A DNA stretch of 37,820 nucleotides from a virus, in IMG/VR virus record IMGVR_UViG_3300022748_000028, positions 1-37,820 of that record; one strand, given 5' to 3'. Under the pieces are notes generated by a model. The model did not search any database and was not told the origin of the DNA. It saw nothing but the letters and a program-made list of their open reading frames with translations. The number at the start of each line of letters is the position of its first letter. Positions within the stretch are counted from its first letter, which is position 1. Below are positions 13,908 through 21,740 of this stretch, piece after piece. Made by a program: the position numbers and the translations under genes.

Positions 13908-15689
13908 ATGCCTTTCAAAAACCCCGTCATGGTTCAACGCTTGATGCGAGTTGCACAGGATGCAGCTGCCGCACCAAGCGGTGGCAAGCAGGCAATTTAT
14001 GCCGCTGCGTGCCAAGAGCTCGACATGAGCCTTGCAACCTTGCATAGACATTTGAAAAAAATCACTGTGAAACCAGAACGTAAAAAACGAAGTGATGCCG
14101 GGCGCGTTTGGTTGACTCGCAATGAAGCCGTTGCTATCAGCGCGGTCTTGATGGAGAGTCATCGCAAAAACAAAAAACGTTTGATGGCGATTGGTCAAGC
14201 AGTTCAGCTTTTGCGCGCCAACGACAAGGTTCGTGCAGAGCGCGTTGACGCCATCACGGGCGAGTGCGTTCCACTCTCAGATAGCGCCATTGCAAGATCG
14301 CTCAAGCAGTATGGTTTGCATCCTGATCAACTCAATCAACCCACGCCATCGGTGCAGCTCAAAAGCCTGCATCCCAATCATGTGTGGCAAATCGACGCTT
14401 CCATTTGTGTGTTGTATTACCTCAAGAAAAGCGTCAATGACACAGGTGGCTTGCGCGTGATGGAGCGTGAGGCTTTCAACAAAAACAAACCTAAGAATCT
14501 CAAACGCATTGAGTCCGATCGCGTTTGGTCTTACGAGGTGACCGATCATTATTCGGGCGCGATCTTTGTCCACTATGTGTACGGCTCGGAAGACAGCGCC
14601 AATTTGATCGAGAGCTTCATCGAAGCAATTCAAAAGCGTCCCGATGACCCCATGCACGGGGTGCCGTTTCATTTGATGATGGACATGGGCTCGGCCATGA
14701 CCAGTGGCATGTTCAAGAATTTGGCCCGTCGACTGCAGGTCAATCTGATCGCTCACTCGCCCGGCAATGCGCGTGCCACAGGTCAGGTGGAAAAAGCGCG
14801 TGACTTGATTGAAAAGAGTTTTGAATCAGGTCTGAAATTCAAGCCCATCAAAGACTTGGCCGAGTTGAATGCGCAGGCGCAGTGCTGGTCTCGTTGGTAC
14901 AACGCCACCCAAATTCATTCGCGTCATGGCAGAAGTCGTTTTGACCAGTGGATGAAGATCACTGCGGAACAGTTGCGCATTGCACCCGATGTGCAAATGT
15001 GTCAGGCGCTGGTGAGCCACAACCCCGAAAGCCGCAAAGTCACCACCGAGCTGACGGTCAGCTTCAAAGGCCAAAGCTATGACGTGCGCGATGTGCCCAA
15101 TGTGATGATTGGCGAGTCATTGCAGGTCTCTATCAACCCTTATGCCGAAGAAGCCGCGTTGGTGATTTACGCCGACGCTGAAGGCAACGAGGTGTTGCAC
15201 AGCGTGCCCCTGATCAAGAAAGATGAGGGAGGCTTCCGTGAGGATGCCAACGTCATCAATGAAGACTACAAGCGTCCCAAGAACACGGTGCTTGAAGCCA
15301 ACCGCGATGAGGTGCGCCGTTTTGCCATGCAGGCCTCAACCAATGAAGAGGCGCAAGCCAAGGCTAAGGCCAATGTCACGCCATTTGGTGGTCAGCTCGA
15401 TCCATTCAAGGTGATTGAGCAAGCGCCTGAGCGTACTTATTTGCCCAAACGCGGCATTGCATTGCCATCCTCCACTACGACAAGCCAAACGGCCACGCCA
15501 GTGCGTGTGCTTAGTTTGTTTGAGATTGCCGCCGAGTTGGTGCGCCGTGGCATGACCATGAATCGTGAGCGCAATGAGCAGATTCGTTTTTGGTATCCGG
15601 ATGGTGTTCCAGAAGACCAGATTGACGCGCTGCGTGCTCGTTTAGAGGTGCGCGGGAATTTGCGAGTCGTCGCTGCAGGTGGCGCGTGA
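13908..15689 (+). CDS. DDE transposase (MuA/BcepMu TnpA functional analogue)
   Basis: A 593-residue transposase. An N-terminal DNA-binding region (LDMSLATLHRHLKKI) leads to an rve/RNase H core with Asp-163 (WQIDASI), Asp-259 (MMDMGSAM) and Glu-295 (ATGQVEKARD), a D,D35E triad with 35 residues between the last two. A MuA-type C-terminal beta domain follows (about residues 380-460, VSFKGQSYDVRDVPNVMIG). It binds the phage ends and joins them to target DNA in integration and replicative transposition. The arrangement with an AAA+ partner directly downstream is that of BcepMu, Tn552-like elements and Mu. Confidence 0.93.
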   Translation: MPFKNPVMVQRLMRVAQDAAAAPSGGKQAIYAAACQELDMSLATLHRHLKKITVKPERKKRSDAGRVWLTRNEAVAISAVLMESHRKNKKRLMAIGQAVQLLRANDKVRAERVDAITGECVPLSDSAIARSLKQYGLHPDQLNQPTPSVQLKSLHPNHVWQIDASICVLYYLKKSVNDTGGLRVMEREAFNKNKPKNLKRIESDRVWSYEVTDHYSGAIFVHYVYGSEDSANLIESFIEAIQKRPDDPMHGVPFHLMMDMGSAMTSGMFKNLARRLQVNLIAHSPGNARATGQVEKARDLIEKSFESGLKFKPIKDLAELNAQAQCWSRWYNATQIHSRHGRSRFDQWMKITAEQLRIAPDVQMCQALVSHNPESRKVTTELTVSFKGQSYDVRDVPNVMIGESLQVSINPYAEEAALVIYADAEGNEVLHSVPLIKKDEGGFREDANVINEDYKRPKNTVLEANRDEVRRFAMQASTNEEAQAKAKANVTPFGGQLDPFKVIEQAPERTYLPKRGIALPSSTTTSQTATPVRVLSLFEIAAELVRRGMTMNRERNEQIRFWYPDGVPEDQIDALRARLEVRGNLRVVAAGGA

Positions 15690-15723
15690 TGATTTTTTCA
15701 ACCACAACCAAAGGAGAGTGTCC

Positions 15724-15804
15724 ATGTCAACACAGTTCGCCAAAGGATGGCGCAAGCGCCAAATTCTGGCAAAGAAAAAACCAATCGTCAGGACTGGCTC
15801 ATGA
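15724..15804 (+). CDS. Short leader ORF translationally coupled to the transposition ATPase
   Basis: A 26-codon frame starting MSTQFAKGWRKRQILAKKKP, with AAAGGAGAG 6-8 nt upstream, the best ribosome binding site in this interval. Its stop overlaps the ATG at 15801 (ATGA). The peptide is strongly basic. It either codes a small protein or serves to bring ribosomes to the ATPase start, which has no good site of its own. It may also be a decayed gene end. Confidence 0.5.
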   Translation: MSTQFAKGWRKRQILAKKKPIVRTGS

Positions 15805-17000
15805 GCATCGCCCAAACATTACCCGCGCTGGGATTGAGTCAAAGAAGTTTGGCGCGTGCGGTGGGGCTGAGCTTGCCCACATTGAATCGAATCATCACGC
15901 AAGGTCGCTGGCCCACGCGTGGTGCTGCGCAAGTGCGTCAGCGCTTGGAGTCCTATTTGCGCGAACAAGGCGCAACGTCCAACCAATTGCTGGCACTTTT
16001 TGTGCCGCAGAAAGAAGTTGGCCTCGATGAGCAGCAACCCATCGAGGCCGTCCCCGCCCTAGCGGCAAATCCAAACCTGAAACCAGAACCGGAGGAATTT
16101 ATGTTACTTCAAAACCAATCTTTGACACAAGAAGCCCGTCAGCACTTCAATTTGCCACGCAATCCCTTTGTGGATGATGTGCAGTCTTCAGACGATGTTT
16201 TCCAAACATCCAACGTGCGCTACGTCCGTGCCGCATTGATGGATTGCGCCAACCACCATGGCTTCATGGCCGTGATTGGTGAGTCAGGCGCAGGCAAGAC
16301 CACGCTGGCCGAAGACTTGGAAGAGCGCATCAAGGCAGATGGGCGAGACGTCTTGGTGGTTCGCCCCTATGTGCTGGCGATGGAGCAAAACGACCAGACG
16401 GGTAAAACGCTCAAGAGCAGCCACATTGCTGAATCGCTGTCGATCGCGCTTGATCCTCAGCTTAAGGTCAAAAGCAGTCCCGAGGCGCGTTTTCGCCAAA
16501 TGCACGAGCTGCTCAAGTCCAGTCGAAAAATGGGGCGACGCCATTTGCTGGTGATTGAAGAGGCGCATTGCTTGCCAACGGCAACACTCAAACACCTCAA
16601 GCGATTCTTGGAGCTCAAAGATGGGATGCAGCGTCTGCTGGGCATTGCGCTTGTCGCCCAGCCCGAATTGCGCGATCGCCTTGGCTCCCAAAACGCCGAG
16701 GTACGCGAAGTGATGCAGCGCTGTGAATTTGTCGAACTGGCCCCGCTGGACGATGAGCTTCAAAACTACCTGCGCCACAAGTTCAGCCGATTTGACTTGA
16801 AGTATGAGGATGTGTTTGCACCAGATGCTGCAGATGCCATGCGCGCACGGTTGATTCACATGCCTCGTGGTGGCAAAGCCAGCGATGCCAAGAGTGTTTG
16901 CTATCCACTGGTGGTCAACAACTTGGTGTGTCGCGCCATGAATGCCGCTGCGCGTGCAGGCTGGCCTCAGGTGGACGCGCAGGTCATTGCTGGCTGTTAA
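15801..17000 (+). CDS. AAA+ ATPase transposition protein (MuB/TnsC-like)
   Basis: A 399-residue protein. Residues about 1-55 form a helix-turn-helix (LGLSQRSLARAVGLSLPTLN). The AAA+ core has Walker A at residues 160-168 (GESGAGKTT) and Walker B ending VIEE at 251-254, then a sensor-like segment (LGIALVAQPELRDRL). MuB-like proteins form ATP-dependent filaments on target DNA, stimulate the transposase and give target immunity. The ATG at 15801 is preferred because an upstream leader ORF couples to it; ATG at 15747 would add 18 residues but its only AAAGG is too close. Confidence 0.88.
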   Translation: MSIAQTLPALGLSQRSLARAVGLSLPTLNRIITQGRWPTRGAAQVRQRLESYLREQGATSNQLLALFVPQKEVGLDEQQPIEAVPALAANPNLKPEPEEFMLLQNQSLTQEARQHFNLPRNPFVDDVQSSDDVFQTSNVRYVRAALMDCANHHGFMAVIGESGAGKTTLAEDLEERIKADGRDVLVVRPYVLAMEQNDQTGKTLKSSHIAESLSIALDPQLKVKSSPEARFRQMHELLKSSRKMGRRHLLVIEEAHCLPTATLKHLKRFLELKDGMQRLLGIALVAQPELRDRLGSQNAEVREVMQRCEFVELAPLDDELQNYLRHKFSRFDLKYEDVFAPDAADAMRARLIHMPRGGKASDAKSVCYPLVVNNLVCRAMNAAARAGWPQVDAQVIAGC

Positions 17001-17010
17001 GGGGCGTCAC

Positions 17011-17157
17011 ATGCGGACATACCAAATCATTGTGACCATGCCTGATGGCCAGCAAAACAAACACACCGGAATTTTTGAATGTGGGGTCGATGCGGCCATC
17101 GACGCCATGGAGAAATTCCCTGAAGCAAGGCGCATTAGCGCAAGGAGGATCCCATGA
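17011..17157 (+). CDS. Small early protein, 48 residues
   Basis: It starts MRTYQIIVTMPDGQQNKHTG, with AAGGGG upstream, and ends ARRISARRIP. The pattern of alternating beta residues, then CGVDAAIDAMEKFPEARR, reads like a small alpha/beta fold. No family is recognised, but similar short proteins follow the ATPase in transposable phages. It overlaps the next gene start by 4 nt and carries that gene's AGGAGG in its own last codons. Confidence 0.6.
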   Translation: MRTYQIIVTMPDGQQNKHTGIFECGVDAAIDAMEKFPEARRISARRIP

Positions 17158-17303
17158 GTCGATCAATCTCTCAGTTTTCACGACCACTGCAATTTGCCCC
17201 GGGTGTCATTGAGGTGTATCGCAGACCCATCTCCAAATCTCAGGTTCGCACCCTTGTTTTGGTTGTGTTGATCGCAAGCCTTGCTTTGTGGAGATTGTCA
17301 TGA
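17154..17303 (+). CDS. Small single-span membrane protein, 49 residues
   Basis: This short frame begins MSRSISQFSRPLQFAPGV, with a perfect AAGGAGG 4-5 nt upstream. The C-terminal third is one transmembrane helix (RTLVLVVLIASLALWRLS). It overlaps both neighbours by 4 nt (ATGA at each side), so it is clearly part of the early operon. Function is unknown; its basic N-terminus suggests it stays in the cytoplasm. Confidence 0.65.
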   Translation: MSRSISQFSRPLQFAPGVIEVYRRPISKSQVRTLVLVVLIASLALWRLS

Positions 17304-17617
17304 TGGCCGTTCATGCACCAGGTGCCAAAAGACGCGTTCGTCATGTTGCTGTTTTGTTGGGGCCCGGGCTGTCGGTGCAGGCCCAAAGCATCTGGATGCT
17401 GCTGCGCGACAAGGGTGGTTATTGGAATGCGGCTGATGTTGCGCGGCACTTTGAGATGTCGCGCATGGACCGGATCGCCATTGCGCAATGGCTGCGTCTT
17501 TTGGCTGAGCGTGGCTACGTCAAGCGTCATGAGTCATCTGATGAAAAGAACTTTTGCTATGGCGTCACCACGCGCTGCAAAGTGCCAGATGGTTTGACGA
17601 TGGAGCTGTCCTCATGA
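17300..17617 (+). CDS. Winged-helix early protein
   Basis: A 105-residue protein from the ATG at 17300 (overlapping the previous stop). A winged helix spans residues about 25-90: VQAQSIWMLLRDKGGYWNAA, then DVARHFEMSRMDRIAIAQWL, and the wing GYVKRHESSDEKNFCYGV. It probably binds DNA and may regulate early genes. No named family is certain. Overlaps the next gene by 4 nt. Confidence 0.65.
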   Translation: MMAVHAPGAKRRVRHVAVLLGPGLSVQAQSIWMLLRDKGGYWNAADVARHFEMSRMDRIAIAQWLRLLAERGYVKRHESSDEKNFCYGVTTRCKVPDGLTMELSS

Positions 17618-17874
17618 TCATTCAATTCCCCACGCTCACCAATCCAGATGCTATTCAGACGGAGGCCGAGTTGAGGCAAGAGCTGACTCGTGTGAATCAG
17701 CTCCTGTTTCAAAACTTCGGTCAATTGGCAACGCTGACTGGTCTGTGCAAAGACCTGAGTGATCACCTTGAGGCATTGACTCGGATGCACATGGCTGGAA
17801 ATACAGATCAGATCACAACGATGCTGGATGCATTTGCCGATCGTCGACGCACATTTGAATCCGCAAAACACTGA
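17614..17874 (+). CDS. Small helical early protein
   Basis: An 86-residue protein beginning MIIQFPTLTNPDAIQTEAEL, with a likely coiled coil (RQELTRVNQLLFQNFGQLAT, then LCKDLSDHLEALTRMH). No family is recognised. It overlaps the upstream winged-helix gene by 4 nt and is followed 18 nt later by the DUF3164 gene, so it is part of the early operon. Confidence 0.6.
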   Translation: MIIQFPTLTNPDAIQTEAELRQELTRVNQLLFQNFGQLATLTGLCKDLSDHLEALTRMHMAGNTDQITTMLDAFADRRRTFESAKH

Positions 17875-17892
17875 CCCATGAAAGGAATCAAT

Positions 17893-18519
17893 ATGTCAGA
17901 AGTTCAAGAGCAGTCCATTCCAAAGGGCTACATGAAAAATGCCAATGGCGCTTTGGTGCCAGATGCCAAGGTCAAGCCGATTGACAAGATCCGGCAAGAG
18001 GTGGTGACGTCCCTGTGTGAAGAAGCAAAGAAACTGGCGGCGCAAATGGTGGGTTACAAGCTGGCCTCGATGAACGCGCTTGAAGAGTTCGTGAATCGCT
18101 CCCTCTCTGACTATGACGTAACGGTGGGCGGCAAAAAGGGCAACGTCACGCTGGTGAGCTTTGATGGCCGCTACAAGGTGGTACGTCAAATGGCAGAGCA
18201 CATCGTGTTTGATGAGCGCCTGCAAGCGGCCAAGCTCTTGATTGATGAGTGCATTCAGGCTTGGGCCAAAGGCAGCAACGCCAATATCAAGGTGTTGGTC
18301 AATGACGCGTTTCAGGTCGACCGCGAGGGAAAGATCAGCACAGGCCGTGTGCTGGGTCTGCGCCGACTGGACATCAATGACGACAAGTGGCAGCAGGCAA
18401 TGCGCGCCATTGCTGACAGCATGAATGTGTCTGGCACCAAACCGTACATCCGTTTTTATGAACGCAACGAACGCTCTGGCGAATACGTTGCGATCAGTTT
18501 AGACATGGCGGCTCTGTGA
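17893..18519 (+). CDS. DUF3164 family phage early protein
   Basis: A 208-residue protein. Start MSEVQEQSIPKGYMKNANGA at 17893 has AAAGGA 6 nt upstream; an in-frame ATG at 17878 would add 5 residues. Segments such as VSFDGRYKVVRQMAEHIVFD, DECIQAWAKGSNANIKVLVN and GTKPYIRFYERN are typical of the DUF3164 family found after the transposition genes of Mu-like phages. Its role is unknown, perhaps in DNA metabolism or sulfur/host takeover; no catalytic motif is visible. Confidence 0.82.
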   Translation: MSEVQEQSIPKGYMKNANGALVPDAKVKPIDKIRQEVVTSLCEEAKKLAAQMVGYKLASMNALEEFVNRSLSDYDVTVGGKKGNVTLVSFDGRYKVVRQMAEHIVFDERLQAAKLLIDECIQAWAKGSNANIKVLVNDAFQVDREGKISTGRVLGLRRLDINDDKWQQAMRAIADSMNVSGTKPYIRFYERNERSGEYVAISLDMAAL

Positions 18520-18695
18520 AGCAGGCTGCGATGGTGGCAAGCGGTGTGTGCCACGGTTTATCCATAGCCGCAACTGCCGCTGGTACTGCACATCTGCGCA
18601 TCGCGTCCGGGCGCTTTGCGTATCTCCTTCCCAATCAAATCTTGGGTGATGTGGCTTTATCCGGTTTCCGGTGTCCGCAAACACTGGTCCTTTGA
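18516..18695 (+). CDS. Possible small early protein with GTG start
   Basis: A 59-codon frame beginning at a GTG that overlaps the DUF3164 stop (GTGA) and ending 7 nt before the next start. The peptide (VKQAAMVASGVCHGLSIAAT, then LRIASGRFAYLLPNQ) has a weakly hydrophobic N-terminus. The tight coupling on both sides supports it, but its composition is not decisive and no family is recognised. Confidence 0.4.
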   Translation: MKQAAMVASGVCHGLSIAATAAGTAHLRIASGRFAYLLPNQILGDVALSGFRCPQTLVL

Positions 18696-18702
18696 GGTGC
18701 AA

Positions 18703-18951
18703 ATGATGGTGACCCAAAAAACGGTTCAGGTGACAGATGCAAACGGCATCCCTTGTGGGCAGCGATACATCGTCGTTGAGTTTGATGCCGAACATCGTCC
18801 AACAGACGTTTGGTACATGGGGGCATGTTGGAAATTCACAGGAAAAGATGGCACCAACCGAGCGACGGGTCGAGATGTGCGGGAAATGGCTGATGCGAAA
18901 GATCGTCGAATTTGGGTTGATTTTGACGTTTCCATGCTTTGGGAGGACTGA
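18703..18951 (+). CDS. Small hypothetical early protein
   Basis: An 82-residue protein starting MMVTQKTVQVTDANGIPC at 18703 (GAGG just upstream), beta-rich at first (GQRYIVVEFDAEHRPTDVWY), then RATGRDVREMADAKDRRIWV. The frame is open further upstream, but those codons belong to the preceding small gene in another frame. No family is recognised. The next gene starts 2 nt after its stop. Confidence 0.55.
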   Translation: MMVTQKTVQVTDANGIPCGQRYIVVEFDAEHRPTDVWYMGACWKFTGKDGTNRATGRDVREMADAKDRRIWVDFDVSMLWED

Positions 18952-18952
18952 G

Positions 18953-19141
18953 ATGCAAGTTGGTTCAAAAAATTGTGTTTTTGAAGCAAAGCGGACATTT
19001 TTGTCGGCATTGAATCTCAATCGTGGTCATGAATACCGATTCTTGGGCCAACAACCCGTTCCAAATCGTTCCAAAACAAAAAACCAAGGGTGTGCCGCAG
19101 CGTTGCACGAAATCGCCTTAAAACGCGCAGGAAAAAATTAA
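18953..19141 (+). CDS. Small basic early protein, 62 residues
   Basis: It begins MQVGSKNCVFEAKRTFLS with GGGAGG 7 nt upstream and ends LHEIALKRAGKN. Rich in Arg/Lys, with NLNRGHEYRFLGQQPVPN in the middle. No family is recognised. It is followed after 2 nt by the membrane protein at 19144. Confidence 0.5.
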   Translation: MQVGSKNCVFEAKRTFLSALNLNRGHEYRFLGQQPVPNRSKTKNQGCAAALHEIALKRAGKN

Positions 19142-19143
19142 CC

Positions 19144-19386
19144 ATGCAACGAGCAATTTTGATTGAGACGATGGCTGCGCTGACTGGCGTAACCGGAGCA
19201 ACTTTGGTGGCCATACCTGGCTTGACCAGTTGGGGCTTCATCGCCTTTTTGCTCAGCAACATCGGATGGCTGGCTTTTAGCCGCGCAAACGGCCACTGGC
19301 GAATGTTTGCTCAACAGCTGGTGTTTTTAGCGACCAGCTTGTTGGGCTTGTGGAATTGGTGGCTTGCACCATTGATGAGGGGCTGA
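19144..19386 (+). CDS. Small inner-membrane protein with two or three helices
   Basis: An 80-residue hydrophobic protein: MQRAILIETMAALTGVTGAT, then WGFIAFLLSNIGWLAFSR and QQLVFLATSLLGLWNWWLAP. The layout recalls a fragment of PnuC-like or YgjV-like membrane proteins, but that is weak. Similar small membrane proteins are frequent in the early/middle region of phages. It lies immediately upstream of gemA. Confidence 0.6.
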   Translation: MQRAILIETMAALTGVTGATLVAIPGLTSWGFIAFLLSNIGWLAFSRANGHWRMFAQQLVFLATSLLGLWNWWLAPLMRG

Positions 19387-19389
19387 TTC

Positions 19390-20016
19390 ATGATGAATGC
19401 TGAAGTTCGTCGTAAAAAAGAGCTGGCCCTCATCCACATGGCCAAGTCCGATCTGCGCATGAGTCGCGAAGACTATGAATTTGTCTTGCATGAGGTCACG
19501 GGCAAAACCAGCGCTGCCTTGCTCAATGAGCGTGAGCGCGCAAGGTTGATCAAACACTTAAAGACGAAGGGTTTCAAAATCAAGTCTGGCAGCTCGGCCA
19601 CCAAATTCAAAGCTCAGCTGGGCCATGAAGGCCTAAAAATTTTGGCCCTCTGGAATATGCTGCATAAGTTGGGTGCAGTTCAAAACCCATCAGAAGATGC
19701 GCTGCACGCCTATATCAAACGCATTACCAAGGTGGATGCGCCCAGGTGGGTAAACGGTGCGCAGGTTGAAACCGTGATTGAGACGCTGAAGAAATGGTCG
19801 ATGCGGTATTTGCCCGATCGGGTCAAGTCAATGGCTCAACATTTGTCTGATGAGATTCGGGCTGGTCGCGTTGTGCTGGAAGATGAAGCCGTTCAAAAAA
19901 TTCATTACTACGTTGCCCAAGCGCAGATTCGCGCAACCTTTGAGCCGACGTGGGACGCGTATGAGTTGCTTAAACAACATGTTGCCTATCCAACCGAGCA
20001 AGGCGGGGTTGAGTGA
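19390..20016 (+). CDS. GemA-like protein (DUF1018, Mu gp16)
   Basis: A 208-residue protein. The N-terminal half (KKELALIHMAKSDLRMSRED, then YEFVLHEVTGKTSAALLNER and ERARLIKHLK) is the DUF1018 signature of Mu GemA, which modulates host gene expression and DNA supercoiling. The C-terminal part includes KWSMRYLPDRVKSMAQHLSD. GAGGGG lies 8 nt before the start. As in Mu-like phages it directly precedes the late activator Mor, overlapping it by about one codon. Confidence 0.85.
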   Translation: MMNAEVRRKKELALIHMAKSDLRMSREDYEFVLHEVTGKTSAALLNERERARLIKHLKTKGFKIKSGSSATKFKAQLGHEGLKILALWNMLHKLGAVQNPSEDALHAYIKRITKVDAPRWVNGAQVETVIETLKKWSMRYLPDRVKSMAQHLSDEIRAGRVVLEDEAVQKIHYYVAQAQIRATFEPTWDAYELLKQHVAYPTEQGGVE

Positions 20017-20447
20017 TGCGCCGTTATATGTCCACCGTTGAATCGGATGTGCTGGAGTCCATGCTGCCGCAAGGGCTCACGGTGGAGATGCGCGACGTGG
20101 CTTTTTGCCTGTATGAGGCATTGGTGATCAATGAAGACCGCTGTGGTGGTGGCAGCGATGCGAAGTGGCGTGAGCAACTCAAGAGCTGGGGCGCGCAGGT
20201 ATTGATGCAGTTGCAGCATCTGACCAATGAAAAAGGTGGTCAGGCCATTTACCTAGCCAAAGGTGTGGCCGTTCATTTGTCGGCACGCGACCGAGAGATG
20301 TGTATGAAATTCAAGGGCAACAACTATCGCGAGTTGTCTAAAGAATATGACCTGACGGAGATGCGTGTTCGTCAGATTGTGAATATCTTTCAGCGTAATC
20401 AATTCCTGTCGCGTCAAGGCCAGTTACCCGGCTTAGACGTTGAATGA
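20016..20447 (+). CDS. mor: Mor-type transcription activator of late genes
   Basis: A 143-residue protein of the Mor/C family. The helical dimerisation part is followed by KGVAVHLSARDREMCMKF, KGNNYRELSKEYDLTEMRVR and QIVNIFQ, the helix-turn-helix typical of Mor. GGCGG lies upstream; starts at 20013 (GTG) or 20031 are also possible. It is the last early gene, and no separate C gene is seen, so it probably turns on both late blocks. The shared 22-nt motifs at 20449 and 8523 are its likely targets. Confidence 0.88.
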   Translation: MRRYMSTVESDVLESMLPQGLTVEMRDVAFCLYEALVINEDRCGGGSDAKWREQLKSWGAQVLMQLQHLTNEKGGQAIYLAKGVAVHLSARDREMCMKFKGNNYRELSKEYDLTEMRVRQIVNIFQRNQFLSRQGQLPGLDVE

Positions 20448-20448
20448 A

Positions 20449-20470
20449 TTTTCTAAAACGCTTTAATTAG
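20449..20470 (+). promoter_or_regulatory. Candidate Mor-dependent late promoter for the rightward block
   Basis: TTTTCTAAAACGC then TTTAATTAG lies just after mor and 32 nt before the protease start. It matches the minus-strand motif before the lysis block at 20 of 22 positions. CTAA and TTAG at the edges of the core form a partial dyad. No good -35 box is present, as expected for an activator-dependent promoter. Confidence 0.6.
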
Positions 20471-20502
20471 TCTCAAAGGGGCGCTTGCACGACAGTGCAG
20501 GC

Positions 20503-21675
20503 ATGACACAAAACAAGCCCTCCTCACTTCACATCTTCAAGCCAGGTAAGCACACTGCGATGAGCGGTGTTCGGTTGGCATTTTCTGAATCTGAGCTTCA
20601 AGCATCTGCTGAGGCTTACGACCCCAAGCTCCATGAAGCGCCATTGGTGGTCGGCCATCCTAAGCTGGATGCGCCTGCCTATGGTTGGGTATCTAGCCTG
20701 AAATTCAGCGATGGCGATATTGACATCGATCCCGGCTTGTATGCATTACCCAGCCAAGTGAATCCCGACTTCGCTGACATGGTGGCAGCAGGCGCATTCA
20801 AAAAAATCAGCGCATCCTTTTTCAGCCCTAGCTCTCCCAACAACCCCGTGCCAGGTGTTTATTACTTGCGTCATGTCGGTTTTCTTGGCGCTCAAGCGCC
20901 CGCTGTGAAGGGGCTTCGCACTCCCAGCTTTGCTTCTGATGAAGAAGGTGTGGTCACTTTCAGCGAGTGGGATGACGTGGACAACGCCAACTTGTGGCGT
21001 GGTCTTCGTGAGTGGCTCATTGGCAAATTTGGCCTTGAAGAGGCCGACAAGGTCGTGCCAGGTTATCGCGTGCAAAGCCTTGAGCAAGGTGCTCAGGACG
21101 AATTACGCGAGGCGCAGGCCGAATCCGCTGCATCTATGACAGGTGCTCCATCCTTTTCCGAACATCAACCTCAGGAGATTTCCGTGACTGAACAAGAAGC
21201 CGCGCGTTTACGCGCAGAAAACGCTGCTCAAGCGCAGCGCATCCAAGAAATGCAGGCCAGTGCGACTGCGCAGCGCCATGCAGACATCCATGCTGAGAAC
21301 TTGGCATTTGCAGACCAGCTCATCAGCCAAGGTCGATTGCTGCCCACGGCACGTGAGGTGATTGTGGCCACGCTGGATCACTTTGCCAAACAAGAGCAGC
21401 CGCTGGAGTTTGGTGAAGGTGAAGTCAAGGCTCCCTTGTTGGATGGTTTGAAAAAGCTATTCGAAGCAGCGCCCCAACAAGTTGATTTCAGCGAATCAGC
21501 CACTGCGCAGCGCGCATCGGGTCAAGCCTCGGATGTCGTGGAGTTTGCTGCGCCCTCGGGATTCCATGTCAATCAAGAAAGCCTTGCCCTGCACAACAAG
21601 GCTTCTGCATGGATGGTGCAAAACAACTGTGACTATGTCACGGCTGTGGCCGCGATTCAAAAAGCTCAGTCCTGA
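20503..21675 (+). CDS. Head maturation protease with scaffold domain (Mu I-like)
   Basis: A 390-residue protein. The N-terminal half (LHIFKPGKHTAMSGVRLAFS, then EAPLVVGHPKLDAPAYGWVS, KKISASFFSPSS and YLRHVGFLGAQAPAVKGL) is that of Mu gpI proteases. The C-terminal half is an Ala/Gln/Glu-rich coiled coil (scaffold). The protease trims the scaffold and capsid during prohead maturation. ATG at 20503 is chosen; an upstream TTG at 20485 lies nearer an AAAGGGG and remains possible. First gene of the rightward late block. Confidence 0.88.
   Translation: MTQNKPSSLHIFKPGKHTAMSGVRLAFSESELQASAEAYDPKLHEAPLVVGHPKLDAPAYGWVSSLKFSDGDIDIDPGLYALPSQVNPDFADMVAAGAFKKISASFFSPSSPNNPVPGVYYLRHVGFLGAQAPAVKGLRTPSFASDEEGVVTFSEWDDVDNANLWRGLREWLIGKFGLEEADKVVPGYRVQSLEQGAQDELREAQAESAASMTGAPSFSEHQPQEISVTEQEAARLRAENAAQAQRIQEMQASATAQRHADIHAENLAFADQLISQGRLLPTAREVIVATLDHFAKQEQPLEFGEGEVKAPLLDGLKKLFEAAPQQVDFSESATAQRASGQASDVVEFAAPSGFHVNQESLALHNKASAWMVQNNCDYVTAVAAIQKAQS
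21184..21675 (+). CDS. Scaffold protein, nested in frame in the protease gene (Mu Z-like)
   Basis: An in-frame GTG start at 21184 has CAGGAG with 6 nt spacing. It would yield a 163-residue protein (VTEQEAARLRAENAAQAQRI, coiled coil, then a helical C-terminus) equal to the scaffold half of the protease. In Mu, the scaffold gene Z is likewise nested in gene I. The independent product is inferred from the ribosome binding site and this precedent. Confidence 0.65.
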   Translation: MTEQEAARLRAENAAQAQRIQEMQASATAQRHADIHAENLAFADQLISQGRLLPTAREVIVATLDHFAKQEQPLEFGEGEVKAPLLDGLKKLFEAAPQQVDFSESATAQRASGQASDVVEFAAPSGFHVNQESLALHNKASAWMVQNNCDYVTAVAAIQKAQS

Positions 21676-21740
21676 TTTTCAGAGCTGATTGGTTTCAAAA
21701 CACATTTCACTCAATTCTGAATCTTTGAAAGGATTTCCCC

